The notes beneath the pieces are model-generated. The model was not told where the DNA came from, did not search any database, and worked only from the letters and a program-made list of their open reading frames with translations. This document shows positions 26,113 to 34,344 of a DNA stretch of 51,487 nucleotides, one piece after another (within the stretch, counting starts at the first letter, position 1; each line of letters starts with the position of its first letter). The position numbers were made by a program, and so were the translations under genes. The stretch is from JALZUU01 sp964441245. GTDB lineage: Bacteria; Bacteroidota; Bacteroidia; Chitinophagales; Saprospiraceae. The stretch spans positions 1 through 51,487 of the forward strand of contig CAYTVR010000018.1 of assembly GCA_964441245.1 (NCBI GenBank). Reading direction: 5' to 3'.

Positions 26113-27284
26113 GATTGATGATTGAGTTCTTGCTGTCCTAAAAGCATTTTCCATTCTTTGACAACCGTCGGGCCATAGAATTTTTCTACGGTCCTTTTAG
26201 CAGCTTCTACTAATTCCTCTTGATAGGATAAATCATTGGTTATTTTTTCTAAACCTGCAACAATTGCTTCAGGTGAGGGCTCCTCTACTAGCAAGGCACA
26301 TTGATGCTCTTTTACAAAATCGTTGAGAAAAGATCCTTTCGGTGAATGTACAATTATCGGTTTCCCAGATAACAATAAAGGAATGGTTCTTGTCGGAAAA
26401 ATGGTTTGGTATTCAACCTCTCCATATCCTCCAGTAAATCCATGAGTTAAGACACAAACATCATACTCTTGTAACACTTCGTGCACTTTTTCTGGATTGA
26501 CAAATCCTTCATATTCTACTCCACTTAAATCCATTCCTCTTTTACGTAACAATACTTTTGGAACATGAGTAAACAGGCTCAGACTATATTTCGGATTTTT
26601 TCGAATAGCAACAGCAAAGCGTAAAGTTGCATCCATATTGGATTCATTAAAATTGCCTATGGCAACTAATTTGTATTGTTTTTTGCGTTCCCCTGGAACA
26701 CCAGTCATTGATGCTCTTTTAGGAAAGGAATTAAACGTATGAATCAATGGTAAGAAGGTCGTTTTGGGATATTTACTTTCGTAAAATTTCTGCATTCCTT
26801 TGCTCATTACAAAAACAAATTGAGCAGTATCAAATATTTCTTTTTGAATCCTTGGCGCTTGAGGATCGGTGATTGCTACATTTTCAATATAAGTGTTATG
26901 AAAATAAGCACTAAAGGGAAGGTTCATTTCTTTTGAGGCTATACAGGCTGCATGACAATAAAAAGGATTGGGATAAACACCAATGACATAATCAATATTT
27001 TGATCAGAGATAATCGATTTTATTTTATTGATTAAAGGACGAAAACGCCATTTCCTAAACCAAGTAAAAAAACGATAACCTCGTCCAAAGAAATACATTT
27101 CACTAAAAAAATAATGAAAGGTAGGACCATCTAATGGTCGCTGCATATTTACATTTTGGAAAAGGGTTTTACTTCCAAGTACCACTAGTTCATCTTTGCC
27201 TAAATTTTGAGCTAGATTTTCTACTATGATACTTGATCCTCCTTTGTTTGGTAGTGTACTCCAACTTACTAGTAATATTTTCAT
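26109..27284 (-). CDS. Glycosyltransferase family 4 (GT-B)
   Basis: A 391-residue GT-B enzyme. The start MKILLVSWSTLPNKGGSSII has the family glycine-rich loop. The donor domain shows KLVAIGNFNESNMDATLRF, VEYEGFVNPEKVHEVLQEYD, VEYQTIFPTRTIPLLLSGKP as the acidic sugar-nucleotide segment, and a C-terminal EELVEAAKRTVEKFY helix. The start overlaps the stop of the upstream epimerase by four bases, so the two are coupled. It adds one sugar to the lipid-linked unit; neither donor nor acceptor is readable. Confidence 0.85.
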   Translation of the reverse strand: MKILLVSWSTLPNKGGSSIIVENLAQNLGKDELVVLGSKTLFQNVNMQRPLDGPTFHYFFSEMYFFGRGYRFFTWFRKWRFRPLINKIKSIISDQNIDYVIGVYPNPFYCHAACIASKEMNLPFSAYFHNTYIENVAITDPQAPRIQKEIFDTAQFVFVMSKGMQKFYESKYPKTTFLPLIHTFNSFPKRASMTGVPGERKKQYKLVAIGNFNESNMDATLRFAVAIRKNPKYSLSLFTHVPKVLLRKRGMDLSGVEYEGFVNPEKVHEVLQEYDVCVLTHGFTGGYGEVEYQTIFPTRTIPLLLSGKPIIVHSPKGSFLNDFVKEHQCALLVEEPSPEAIVAGLEKITNDLSYQEELVEAAKRTVEKFYGPTVVKEWKMLLGQQELNHQS

Positions 27285-28336
27285 ACAACTAATCGTTTTT
27301 CCCAGCTTTCTGTGATTTCTTCAAAAACGTCTTGCAATGATTTGGTGATTGCCCAGCTAGGATAATGAGCTTTCATTTTATCCAAATTTGAGATATAACA
27401 AATGTGATCTCCAATTCTATTTTGATCACTATATTTGTAGCGCATTTTTTTTCCACTGATTCCCTCTATTCTGGCGAAAGCCTCTAAAATAGAAGTTGAG
27501 TTTGCTCTGCCTCCTCCAATATTGTAGACTTCTCCAGATCTTGGATTTTCGAAAAAAGCATGGATAAATCTAGCCACATCATAGGAATGAATATTGTCTC
27601 GAACTTGTTTTCCTTGATAGCCAAAAACGGTGTATTCTTTTTCTTCTAAATTGACTTTGATCAAATAACTTAAAAATCCATGCAACTCTACTCCAGAATG
27701 ATTTGGCCCCGTTAAACAACCTCCTCTAAGCGCACAAGTAGGCATGTCAAAATATTTACCATATTCCTGCACCATGATGTCACCTGCTACTTTTGAGGCA
27801 CCAAATAAAGAGTGCTTGCATTGGTCGATAGAAAAAGTTTCCTTTATACCATCGTAGTAAGCCTCGTCATCAAAATCCCATCTTGATGCTAACTCTTTTA
27901 GTTTCAAAAAATTAGGACCATCACCATAAACTTTGTTGGTACTCATGTGTACAAAAGGAGATTCCGCACTATATCGCCTGGCAGCTTCCAGCAAATTGAG
28001 CGTACCGACTGCATTTACATCAAAATCATCAAAAGGACGACTGGCGGCTAAGTCATGACTTGGTTGAGCTGCCGTATGACAAATATAATCTGGCCGGATC
28101 TCTTTCATCATCAATAATACAGATGATCGATCTCGTATATCCAATTCAAGATGTTTAAAATTTTTGCATTCTACCTCCAATTGTTTTTGTACCCATCGGG
28201 TATCTCCTTTGGCTCCGAAAAAATCTGCTCGCATATTATTGTCCAGACCAATGATTTCCCAATCTAATTGATTGAAATATCGTACTACCTCTGATCCAAT
28301 TAATCCGGATGATCCGGTGACTAATAATTTTTTCAT
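27281..28336 (-). CDS. NAD-dependent epimerase/dehydratase (extended SDR, CDP-tyvelose 2-epimerase-like)
   Basis: A 351-residue extended SDR. The NAD-binding loop is TGSSGLIGSEVVRYF (near residues 7-21). Other blocks are HTAAQPSHDLAASRPFDDF, ALRGGCLTGPNHSGVELHG and RDNIHSYDVARFI. The layout resembles CDP-paratose/tyvelose 2-epimerase-like proteins of polysaccharide loci, but the substrate is uncertain. The usual catalytic Tyr-x-x-x-Lys reads HSLFGASKVAG: the tyrosine position holds phenylalanine and the lysine is kept. Close relatives may share this, so it is probably a family feature, not a mutation. A 141-bp gap precedes it and contains a TACGTA motif. Confidence 0.8.
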   Translation of the reverse strand: MKKLLVTGSSGLIGSEVVRYFNQLDWEIIGLDNNMRADFFGAKGDTRWVQKQLEVECKNFKHLELDIRDRSSVLLMMKEIRPDYICHTAAQPSHDLAASRPFDDFDVNAVGTLNLLEAARRYSAESPFVHMSTNKVYGDGPNFLKLKELASRWDFDDEAYYDGIKETFSIDQCKHSLFGASKVAGDIMVQEYGKYFDMPTCALRGGCLTGPNHSGVELHGFLSYLIKVNLEEKEYTVFGYQGKQVRDNIHSYDVARFIHAFFENPRSGEVYNIGGGRANSTSILEAFARIEGISGKKMRYKYSDQNRIGDHICYISNLDKMKAHYPSWAITKSLQDVFEEITESWEKRLVV

Positions 28337-28362
28337 TTTTCTAGAGTCTTTATACTTTTACT

Positions 28363-28368
28363 TACGTA
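28363..28368. promoter_or_regulatory. TACGTA palindrome upstream of the epimerase gene
   Basis: The minus strand reads GTTTTTACGTAAGTAAAA about 27 bases before the epimerase start. The same TTACGTA core and similar spacing occurs before wecB, which suggests a shared element. Chance occurrence in AT-rich DNA is possible. Confidence 0.25.
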
Positions 28369-28477
28369 AAAACTATGGCGTTTGGATGAGTTAAAAGCAT
28401 GTTTAAATTTAGTTCATCTAGTAAGGCTCATGAATCTTCGTTTTCTGTTGTCTGAAAAGTAATACTTTACGTTTTTT

Positions 28478-29353
28478 TCACAATCTCATCCAATCTGAAG
28501 GAACGAGATCATTGGTATTGATGGAAGGATCGTTAAACCATTTTTTTGGAGCTACTACTTGTTTGGTTTTATTTTGATTGAGCCAAACCGCCCACCATGC
28601 AAATGAACTGTTAGGAATAATGAAATGCTGACAAGCGATCATTAATTGCATGTAATTCCCAAATTTTTCTCCCTTATGTTCATGTCCAACCACGTAAGAG
28701 GGGTAATCTAGTTTCAAATGCTCTCGGCACCATTTTACATCGTCAGAAAAAATATAAAAAACCGGTTTTTCAATGCGTTCGGCTAGATGGTGTGCCCCAT
28801 TTATAAAGTAAGTCTTATTGGTCGTATTTAAGGTATCTACTTTCAGAAAATCTGTTCTTCTTACGTTTAAGCATATGGCATTTGTAGATTGAATTTGATG
28901 AAATAAATCTAGCGAGGCAGGTAATATTCCTTGTTTAAAAGTGAATTCTTTTCTAATCAAATTTTCAATATCTTCAAAATATTTTTGGCTTTGAAACCAT
29001 CCATCAAAGATCGTATTATCCACTGCCTGTAAGACATAATCTGACTGAAAATGAAAATCATTTTCTTTAACGTAATTTCTGTTTTTATTGATTCGATTTC
29101 GGAAAAACTTTGTGATACTCGATGATTGAAATCGACTAAGCGATTTTAAAATTTTAGGATTGATAATAAATTGATCATTGACATTAAAAATAGAAAGGTC
29201 ATAATTTCGATATACAAAATCTCCTTTACTTCTATCCAGTAAAGAACAGAGATCAATATACAATTCAGTATTCAATCTTTTCGCCACATTCAAAGCCATA
29301 GCGTATTGAAACATTTGATTGCCCATTCCGCCTTTTAGTCGAGTAATGATCAT
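28478..29353 (-). CDS. Alpha-1,2-fucosyltransferase-like glycosyltransferase (GT11)
   Basis: A 291-residue GT11-type enzyme. Family motifs are complete: N-terminal MIITRLKGGMGNQMFQYAM, the GDP-binding CLNVRRTDF, FYIFSDDVKWC and the late NSSFAWWAVWLN. GT11 enzymes use GDP-fucose (sometimes other GDP-sugars) to make alpha-1,2 links in surface glycans. The synthesis enzymes for GDP-fucose (Gmd, Fcl) are not in the window. The gene is separated from the epimerase downstream by 141 bp and from the FkbM methyltransferase upstream by 83 bp. The linkage is inferred from the family. Confidence 0.9.
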   Translation of the reverse strand: MIITRLKGGMGNQMFQYAMALNVAKRLNTELYIDLCSLLDRSKGDFVYRNYDLSIFNVNDQFIINPKILKSLSRFQSSSITKFFRNRINKNRNYVKENDFHFQSDYVLQAVDNTIFDGWFQSQKYFEDIENLIRKEFTFKQGILPASLDLFHQIQSTNAICLNVRRTDFLKVDTLNTTNKTYFINGAHHLAERIEKPVFYIFSDDVKWCREHLKLDYPSYVVGHEHKGEKFGNYMQLMIACQHFIIPNSSFAWWAVWLNQNKTKQVVAPKKWFNDPSINTNDLVPSDWMRL

Positions 29354-29369
29354 TTTTTATTTTTGTGAT

Positions 29370-29393
29370 GTCCCAACCTTCGGCGGGATCTTT
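29370..29393. repeat. GC-rich element related to the one at 14259-14313
   Basis: This short GC-rich element contains CCCAACCTTCGGCGGGATCTT in a gap between the GT11 and FkbM genes. It shares CC-ACCTTCGG and CGGGATCTT with the longer element upstream of the S51 gene, and TCCC and GGGA at its ends can pair. It looks like a shorter member of a small interspersed repeat family. Confidence 0.35.
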
Positions 29394-29436
29394 GGTTTTG
29401 GTCTTATGGTTCATTTAAAACTCATACAAAATATGG

Positions 29437-30126
29437 CTACCGATTCCGTTTCCAGTTTTCCCAAAAAAATGGATATTGATAAGTCGTAGAATGTGTTTGT
29501 TCCAATTTATTTTGTATAGCGATCATTCGCTCTTTTGCATTGGGAACAAAATTATGAAATTGGATTTGTAGATTATTAATCTGTTTTATCCATTCGGTTT
29601 CAATCAAGTGCTCTAGTAGATCATATTCGCCACCTTCAATATTAATTTTCATTAAATCTATTATTGTAATTTCTGATTGCTCCAAAAAATGTTGAGCATT
29701 TTTCAATTGAACATCTACCTGTTTTTGTCCTTTTTTAAACATAGAAGTCGAATCCGCATCAGTAGCAAAGGTGACTACCTCATCTTTTGAAGCCAAACCA
29801 AAATCGAATATTTTTATTTTATCATTTTCCTTAAAGCGATTTTTAATCTTTGAATAAAATTCAGGATGAGGTTCAAAAACATAGACAGAACAAAGGTATT
29901 GCGAAAAGATATCACTGGCCCATTGCCCTTTGTATCCCCCCAGATCAAATACGATAGCTTGAGGATGAAGCGCTGGATAATGAGTTCGATATTTTTTTTC
30001 AGCATCTAATTGATTCCACTTTCTTAAAAGTGCATTCCATTCTCGATCTCTTGCCGTCAAATTTTTTCCAACAGAACGGCTAGCTTTTGCGATTTTAAAA
30101 AATACTTTAGATAAATTATTGGCCAT
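29437..30126 (-). CDS. FkbM-family methyltransferase
   Basis: A 229-residue SAM-dependent methyltransferase. VFDLGGYKGQWASDIF is the SAM-binding glycine loop (residues about 59-74), followed by VYVFEPHPEFY with the second acidic residue, and IDLMKINIEGGEYDLLEHL, the FkbM-specific DxxKxDxEG-like motif (here KINIEGGE). FkbM enzymes O-methylate sugars and polyketides. The gene starts 13 bp below the small sulfotransferase-like gene. I infer methylation of a sugar hydroxyl. It is the second methyltransferase in this locus and belongs to another family than the TylF-like one. Confidence 0.88.
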   Translation of the reverse strand: MANNLSKVFFKIAKASRSVGKNLTARDREWNALLRKWNQLDAEKKYRTHYPALHPQAIVFDLGGYKGQWASDIFSQYLCSVYVFEPHPEFYSKIKNRFKENDKIKIFDFGLASKDEVVTFATDADSTSMFKKGQKQVDVQLKNAQHFLEQSEITIIDLMKINIEGGEYDLLEHLIETEWIKQINNLQIQFHNFVPNAKERMIAIQNKLEQTHSTTYQYPFFWENWKRNR

Positions 30127-30139
30127 TGGTATCTCTGTT

Positions 30140-30871
30140 TTAATTCAGAACTTTGTTTTTGATTTGTCGAATTAAAGGTGCCTTTTTTAAGAAGGTATCT
30201 TTTAACGCAAGACGATAAGGTCGCTTCATTAAGTTGAACCAAATTTTGTGTGAATGATTTTTGCCTATAAAAAAACTCGGATAGTTATTCACCTTGTGTT
30301 GATAGGCTCCGTACATTTTTTGTAATCCTTCCATCATTTTTTTGGAAAGCTGTTCTGTACTAGAAAGTCTTTTTCGCTTAGGCGGAAATTGTTCCACAAA
30401 GGAAGAAGGTAAATCTAAGAAGGAAGCTATCGTTTGGGTGGAATCAAATATATTGTCATATTTCAAAAATAGCGTAGGATAACATAAATATTTTTCTTCC
30501 CAATTTTTTAGATGTAGATCGAAATAGAATCCATCTTTTTGCGTTTCACAGTAGGCTTTAAGTGTCATCTTTTCTAGGATTTGAAAAGGCAATTTTTGAA
30601 ATTTTGTCGCCCAGAAAGATTGTGTAACCTGATACTCCCGACGAAACAAAGATAGACAAGCCATGATCGGATCACCAAAAATATAAATCACTTTCAAGTT
30701 CTGATTAAAGCTGATTGGCGGAATGGTCAAATGCTTAAATCCATCTGTGTTGGAGGAGCAATTTGTTTTTTTATATCGATTAATTTCTTCCATTAAAAAA
30801 GTGGTACCAACTCCTCCAGCTGAAACGACCAGTACTTCTATTTCCTTATTTAAAAATATAGTCTTTCTCAT
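30140..30871 (-). CDS. Sulfotransferase-like P-loop protein
   Basis: A 243-residue protein with a P-loop-like EVLVVSAGGVGTTFLMEEI near residues 11-29 and VIYIFGDPIMACLSLFRREY near 61-80. These correspond in position to the PAPS 5' loop and 3'-phosphate segment (RDPxxxxxS) of sulfotransferases. The key Arg before Asp-Pro is Gly here, so activity is less certain than for the sulfotransferase at 21.4-22.5 kb. The rest has basic, hydrophobic helices and no signal peptide. Its start overlaps the polymerase stop by four bases (ATGA). I call it sulfotransferase-like; it may be a sugar-binding or inactive relative. Confidence 0.6.
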   Translation of the reverse strand: MRKTIFLNKEIEVLVVSAGGVGTTFLMEEINRYKKTNCSSNTDGFKHLTIPPISFNQNLKVIYIFGDPIMACLSLFRREYQVTQSFWATKFQKLPFQILEKMTLKAYCETQKDGFYFDLHLKNWEEKYLCYPTLFLKYDNIFDSTQTIASFLDLPSSFVEQFPPKRKRLSSTEQLSKKMMEGLQKMYGAYQHKVNNYPSFFIGKNHSHKIWFNLMKRPYRLALKDTFLKKAPLIRQIKNKVLN

Positions 30872-32127
30872 CTTAATGTTTTTGTGGAAAACATCATTAA
30901 AAACCAGAACAGTTGACTTTGAAAATTCTCTGCGGACATGCCAAAAACAATCAAGCTTAGGAGTATCATAAACTGAAACCGATTTAAAAATAGTAACTCC
31001 GCATCTTCAGTCGGATATAACAATTTTCTCCAGGTCTTTCTTACAACAACTGCCAAGAAAGAAAGGTACAAGACTAAAGCAGGAATACCATAATCTGCTA
31101 GAATAGCTAAGTAGTCATTATGCGGAGAAAGGTAATATCCTCGATTGACTATTTCTAAAATCAATTTATTGGATTCCTCGCTATAGTATTTAGCAAAATT
31201 AGCTTTAAACTGACCGATTCCCATTCCCCAATATCCTTTATCTTCCAATACTCTAAACACACCTCTCCATATGATAAAACGAACATCTTCTGTTTCAGAT
31301 CCCATTTTATGCACCACTCGATTTATTAAAACCAAGGGTCCTCCAAAAGATACAAAACTTGAACTCATCGCCACTAATTGTATCGTTACGACAACGGTGA
31401 GTAAGGCTATCACCATTTTTCTACGGAAAGAAGAAAATAAAAAGATGAAAAATAGAATCAATAAGAAGATCGCCAATCCTGCTCGACTTCCAGTCACAAT
31501 AAAAATATAAGTCAAAAACAAAAACAAAAATATATACAACAGTCGGCCCCAATAACTCTGCTTGAATTTAGCATGCAAGACTAAATAGGCCATTGCTATG
31601 ACCAATCCCAAAGCAGCATAATTTGGATTATCTACAAATCCTGATTGCCGACCAAACTGTGATTTAATCAAAAAGGGATAAATGAGGTAACTTGCATTCA
31701 AACAAATGCCAATTACAAAACATCGAAGTATTTTTAAGGTTTGTTCTTTTGAAAAATGCGTGGTTTTGTAAACAAAAAAAGTCAATACATTTAATCCTAC
31801 TAAAAACAAATCATTGAAAAATAAGCTCGTATTAAAAAAACCTATAACAATTTGCACACAAGAAGCTAAAAACCCATAAACAAACACAGCATACAACAGA
31901 AAATCTCCTCGTTCATTGTGGTTAAAGATAATTCCTCTTTTAACAGCAATTATACTATACGTTGCCAAAATCAATAATGAAAAAACTCGGAAAGGCTTAA
32001 AAATTGTTTTAATAGAAAGTAATTTTTCAAGGATTAACTCAAAGGGCATGGAAAGGGCATACAAGCAAAATAAGGCAAACAAAATTTTGTCCAAATCAAT
32101 TCGAAAGCTATAGCTGTAATTATGCAT
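30868..32127 (-). CDS. O-antigen ligase/polymerase family protein (Wzy/WaaL-like)
   Basis: A 419-residue membrane protein with about ten to twelve spans and a large periplasmic loop (about residues 285-345) containing IIWRGVFRVLEDKGYWGMGI, SPHNDYLAILADYGIPAL, and a conserved arginine and histidine. This is the Wzy_C signature of O-antigen polymerases and ligases. In a locus with Wza and Wzc, it is most likely the Wzy polymerase that joins lipid-linked repeat units in the periplasm. No Wzx flippase is seen beside it. The start overlaps the upstream GT-B gene by eight bases. Confidence 0.85.
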   Translation of the reverse strand: MHNYSYSFRIDLDKILFALFCLYALSMPFELILEKLLSIKTIFKPFRVFSLLILATYSIIAVKRGIIFNHNERGDFLLYAVFVYGFLASCVQIVIGFFNTSLFFNDLFLVGLNVLTFFVYKTTHFSKEQTLKILRCFVIGICLNASYLIYPFLIKSQFGRQSGFVDNPNYAALGLVIAMAYLVLHAKFKQSYWGRLLYIFLFLFLTYIFIVTGSRAGLAIFLLILFFIFLFSSFRRKMVIALLTVVVTIQLVAMSSSFVSFGGPLVLINRVVHKMGSETEDVRFIIWRGVFRVLEDKGYWGMGIGQFKANFAKYYSEESNKLILEIVNRGYYLSPHNDYLAILADYGIPALVLYLSFLAVVVRKTWRKLLYPTEDAELLFLNRFQFMILLSLIVFGMSAENFQSQLFWFLMMFSTKTLR

Positions 32128-33559
32128 AGCTCTCTTTTTTACTTGTTAAAATTTCACACATCACCTGAACGACTTGAGCCGTAGCTTGTCCATTCGTATG
32201 ATGACAATGCAGGTTTAATGCCTTTCGACGACGTTCCAAATCATAATCAGGCTCCTTTAAATATTTTGAAATTTCCAGCTCTAATTCTTCATAATTTCGC
32301 GCTATTCTTGCGCCACCTGATTCTACAAATTTTTTAAGATGTAAATAGTCTACCAATCTTCTCGCAGATTTCCAATAATAGAGTTTTCGATGTCCATCAA
32401 ATGAAGTCAGCAATACTGGCTTGTCTAACATTAAGGCATCGATAGACACGGTCGATCCTGAATTCAAACATAATTTACAACCTGCTAATAAATGAGACAA
32501 GCGCAACATATCCGTTTTGCGCATACTCCATCTCACCTTGCTTTTGACTAAGCTTGGATAATCAATGGCTACTCTCCCACTATTCAAACGATCTAATCTT
32601 TTCAACCAACGTTTATCTCCTAGCGAACCTTGAACATTTTGAGGATGCGGCCGGACAACCAATTGCATGTTATGACCAAAAACGTTTTCTTCAATGGCAT
32701 TGGCCAACCATTCGACAATATCAATTTCATGTGGAGCAAAACGAGGCGCACTCATCGCTACAAAAATATAAGGATGATGAGCCTTTAGGTTTAATTTTGA
32801 AATAACTTTTTCATAGCCTTTTGAATGTTTGACTTCAATATGTTGATCAAAATGTGGCACACCACAGACATGAATCTGATCATTTTCTAAGCCATAATAT
32901 TCTTTTAATTCTGCTTGCATGATAGAACCCCAAGCAATAAACTGATCAGGTATCACTGGAAAAATGCCTTTACTAGAAATATTATCCCAACTTAATAAAT
33001 GGATCAAAGTTTGTCGACCTGATTGCTTTGCAGCATAGAGAATTTTTGATTCTAAATAGTTTATTGGATAAGTAGATACAACTAATTGAGGATTCAATTG
33101 ATTCAATAAATTTGTGGCCCTTTCATCTTCTAAATATTTTTTTTCTTTTCTTTTAAAACGTGCTCTTATGCTTGGAAAGTAAGGAATCAATCGATAGATC
33201 GGATAGTAAATAAAAGGTCGAATTCTTTTCCAGGGATGCTTAGACTTGGTATACAAAATACTATAAATGTGCTTTTCCCAAAAGACGGGATTGCTATGAA
33301 TGTCTTCTAAATAATACCGTCTTTTTACTCCGTAATCATCATCCCAAATTGTCAGATCAATATTTGCATTGTGTACTTGTACTAATGGATTCTGACTTAA
33401 ATCTTGGAAATTTTCATCGGAAGCATCTGGGCATATAATGGCAATAGATTTGCCTTGATTGGTGAGTCGTTCGATAAGCCCCGTTTGTAAAACCATCCGA
33501 GCTGCAAAACCATGAGAAATAACATAGCAGATATCACATTGACTGGGTTGAGGCATCAA
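32120..33559 (-). CDS. GT-B-fold glycosyltransferase-like / CDP-glycerol glycerophosphotransferase-like protein
   Basis: A 479-residue protein starting CDICYVISHGFAARMVLQTG after a short leader. It has the two-domain GT-B look: an N-terminal half with LVVSTYPINYLESKILYAA and a C-terminal half with IFVAMSAPRFAPHEI, VVRPHPQNVQGSLGDKRW, KLCLNSGSTVSIDALMLDKP and VLLTSFDG. The HPQN, NSGSTVSIDA and Asp-Lys-Pro segments recall CDP-glycerol glycerophosphotransferase and polysialyltransferase-like enzymes. It lies next to the NeuA-type gene, so it is a good candidate for the transferase that uses the CMP-nonulosonate, but this is inference. The family assignment is loose. Confidence 0.65.
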   Translation of the reverse strand: MMPQPSQCDICYVISHGFAARMVLQTGLIERLTNQGKSIAIICPDASDENFQDLSQNPLVQVHNANIDLTIWDDDYGVKRRYYLEDIHSNPVFWEKHIYSILYTKSKHPWKRIRPFIYYPIYRLIPYFPSIRARFKRKEKKYLEDERATNLLNQLNPQLVVSTYPINYLESKILYAAKQSGRQTLIHLLSWDNISSKGIFPVIPDQFIAWGSIMQAELKEYYGLENDQIHVCGVPHFDQHIEVKHSKGYEKVISKLNLKAHHPYIFVAMSAPRFAPHEIDIVEWLANAIEENVFGHNMQLVVRPHPQNVQGSLGDKRWLKRLDRLNSGRVAIDYPSLVKSKVRWSMRKTDMLRLSHLLAGCKLCLNSGSTVSIDALMLDKPVLLTSFDGHRKLYYWKSARRLVDYLHLKKFVESGGARIARNYEELELEISKYLKEPDYDLERRRKALNLHCHHTNGQATAQVVQVMCEILTSKKESYA

Positions 33560-33606
33560 AGGCTATTTAATAATCGATTCAAAAAATATTTTTCTCTATA
33601 CATACA

Positions 33607-33612
33607 TACGTA
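33607..33612. promoter_or_regulatory. TACGTA palindrome upstream of the GT-B gene
   Basis: The minus strand reads TCAATTACGTATGTATG about 48 bases before the GT-B start, in an 82-bp gap after the NeuA-type gene. It is the third occurrence of this motif in larger gaps of the locus. The spacing to the start differs from the other two (24 and 27). Confidence 0.2.
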
Positions 33613-33641
33613 ATTGACACTACTTTGAGATTTGAATTCGT

Positions 33642-34340
33642 CTATTTTTTTTCTGTAGCAAATTGAGTCGCTAATTCCCAATCTGCCATGGTATCAATAT
33701 TCACATGACGAGGATTTGAAGAAAGGATCCAACTGATTTTTTCTCCATATAAAGATTTATTTTGAAGAATCACTTTTGTTTTGGTCAGATAGATCGAGCC
33801 ATCTCGATAATAGGCTTTGGGCAATTCCTGACGTCGGGAAATAATTTCTTTTTCGCCAGTAGCGATATTCAAATATGGACTATCTTTTTTTATTTCAAAT
33901 GTCCAATGTGGATTGTAAGTATGTGGTACTTCTTTTACAGAAATCAAACAATCTGCATCTTCCTTTTTAAAAATTTGAATGGCTTCATCAATTTCTTGAC
34001 TCGTTCGAAAAGGGCAGGTGGGTTGTAAAAGACAAACGGCATCAAAGTGTATGGATTTATTTTCATAAAAATGAAGTGTATGAATCACTGTATCAATCGT
34101 AGGCGATTGATCACTGGCCAATTCAGCTGGTCGCAAAAAAGGAACTATGGCACCTGCTTTCTCACTAATATCCCGAATCATTTCATCATCAGTAGAAACC
34201 ATGAGGTGGTCAATCATCTGGCTTTTAAGAGCTGATTCAATGCTATAAACAATCAAAGGTTTGCCTACTAATTCTTTTCGATTTTTTTGAGGAATTCCTT
34301 TAGAACCACCTCGTGCGGGGATTAAACCTAATATCTTCAT
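33642..34340 (-). CDS. neuA: CMP-nonulosonate cytidylyltransferase (NeuA/PseF-like)
   Basis: A 232-residue enzyme from the ATG before KILGLIPARGGSKGIPQKN; 12 upstream codons are shadows of the preceding gene. The first block LGLIPARGGSKGIP is the CTP-binding loop of acylneuraminate cytidylyltransferases. Further blocks are STDDEMIRDISEKAGA, FLRPAELASDQSPTIDTVIH and CLLQPTCPFRTSQEIDEAI. It activates a nine-carbon keto sugar (Neu5Ac or legionaminic/pseudaminic acid) to its CMP form. The NeuB and NeuC types are 3-5 kb upstream, separated by the MBOAT/SGNH pair. Which nonulosonate is made is not fixed by this gene. Confidence 0.88.
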   Translation of the reverse strand: MKILGLIPARGGSKGIPQKNRKELVGKPLIVYSIESALKSQMIDHLMVSTDDEMIRDISEKAGAIVPFLRPAELASDQSPTIDTVIHTLHFYENKSIHFDAVCLLQPTCPFRTSQEIDEAIQIFKKEDADCLISVKEVPHTYNPHWTFEIKKDSPYLNIATGEKEIISRRQELPKAYYRDGSIYLTKTKVILQNKSLYGEKISWILSSNPRHVNIDTMADWELATQFATEKK

Positions 34341-34344
34341 TTGC

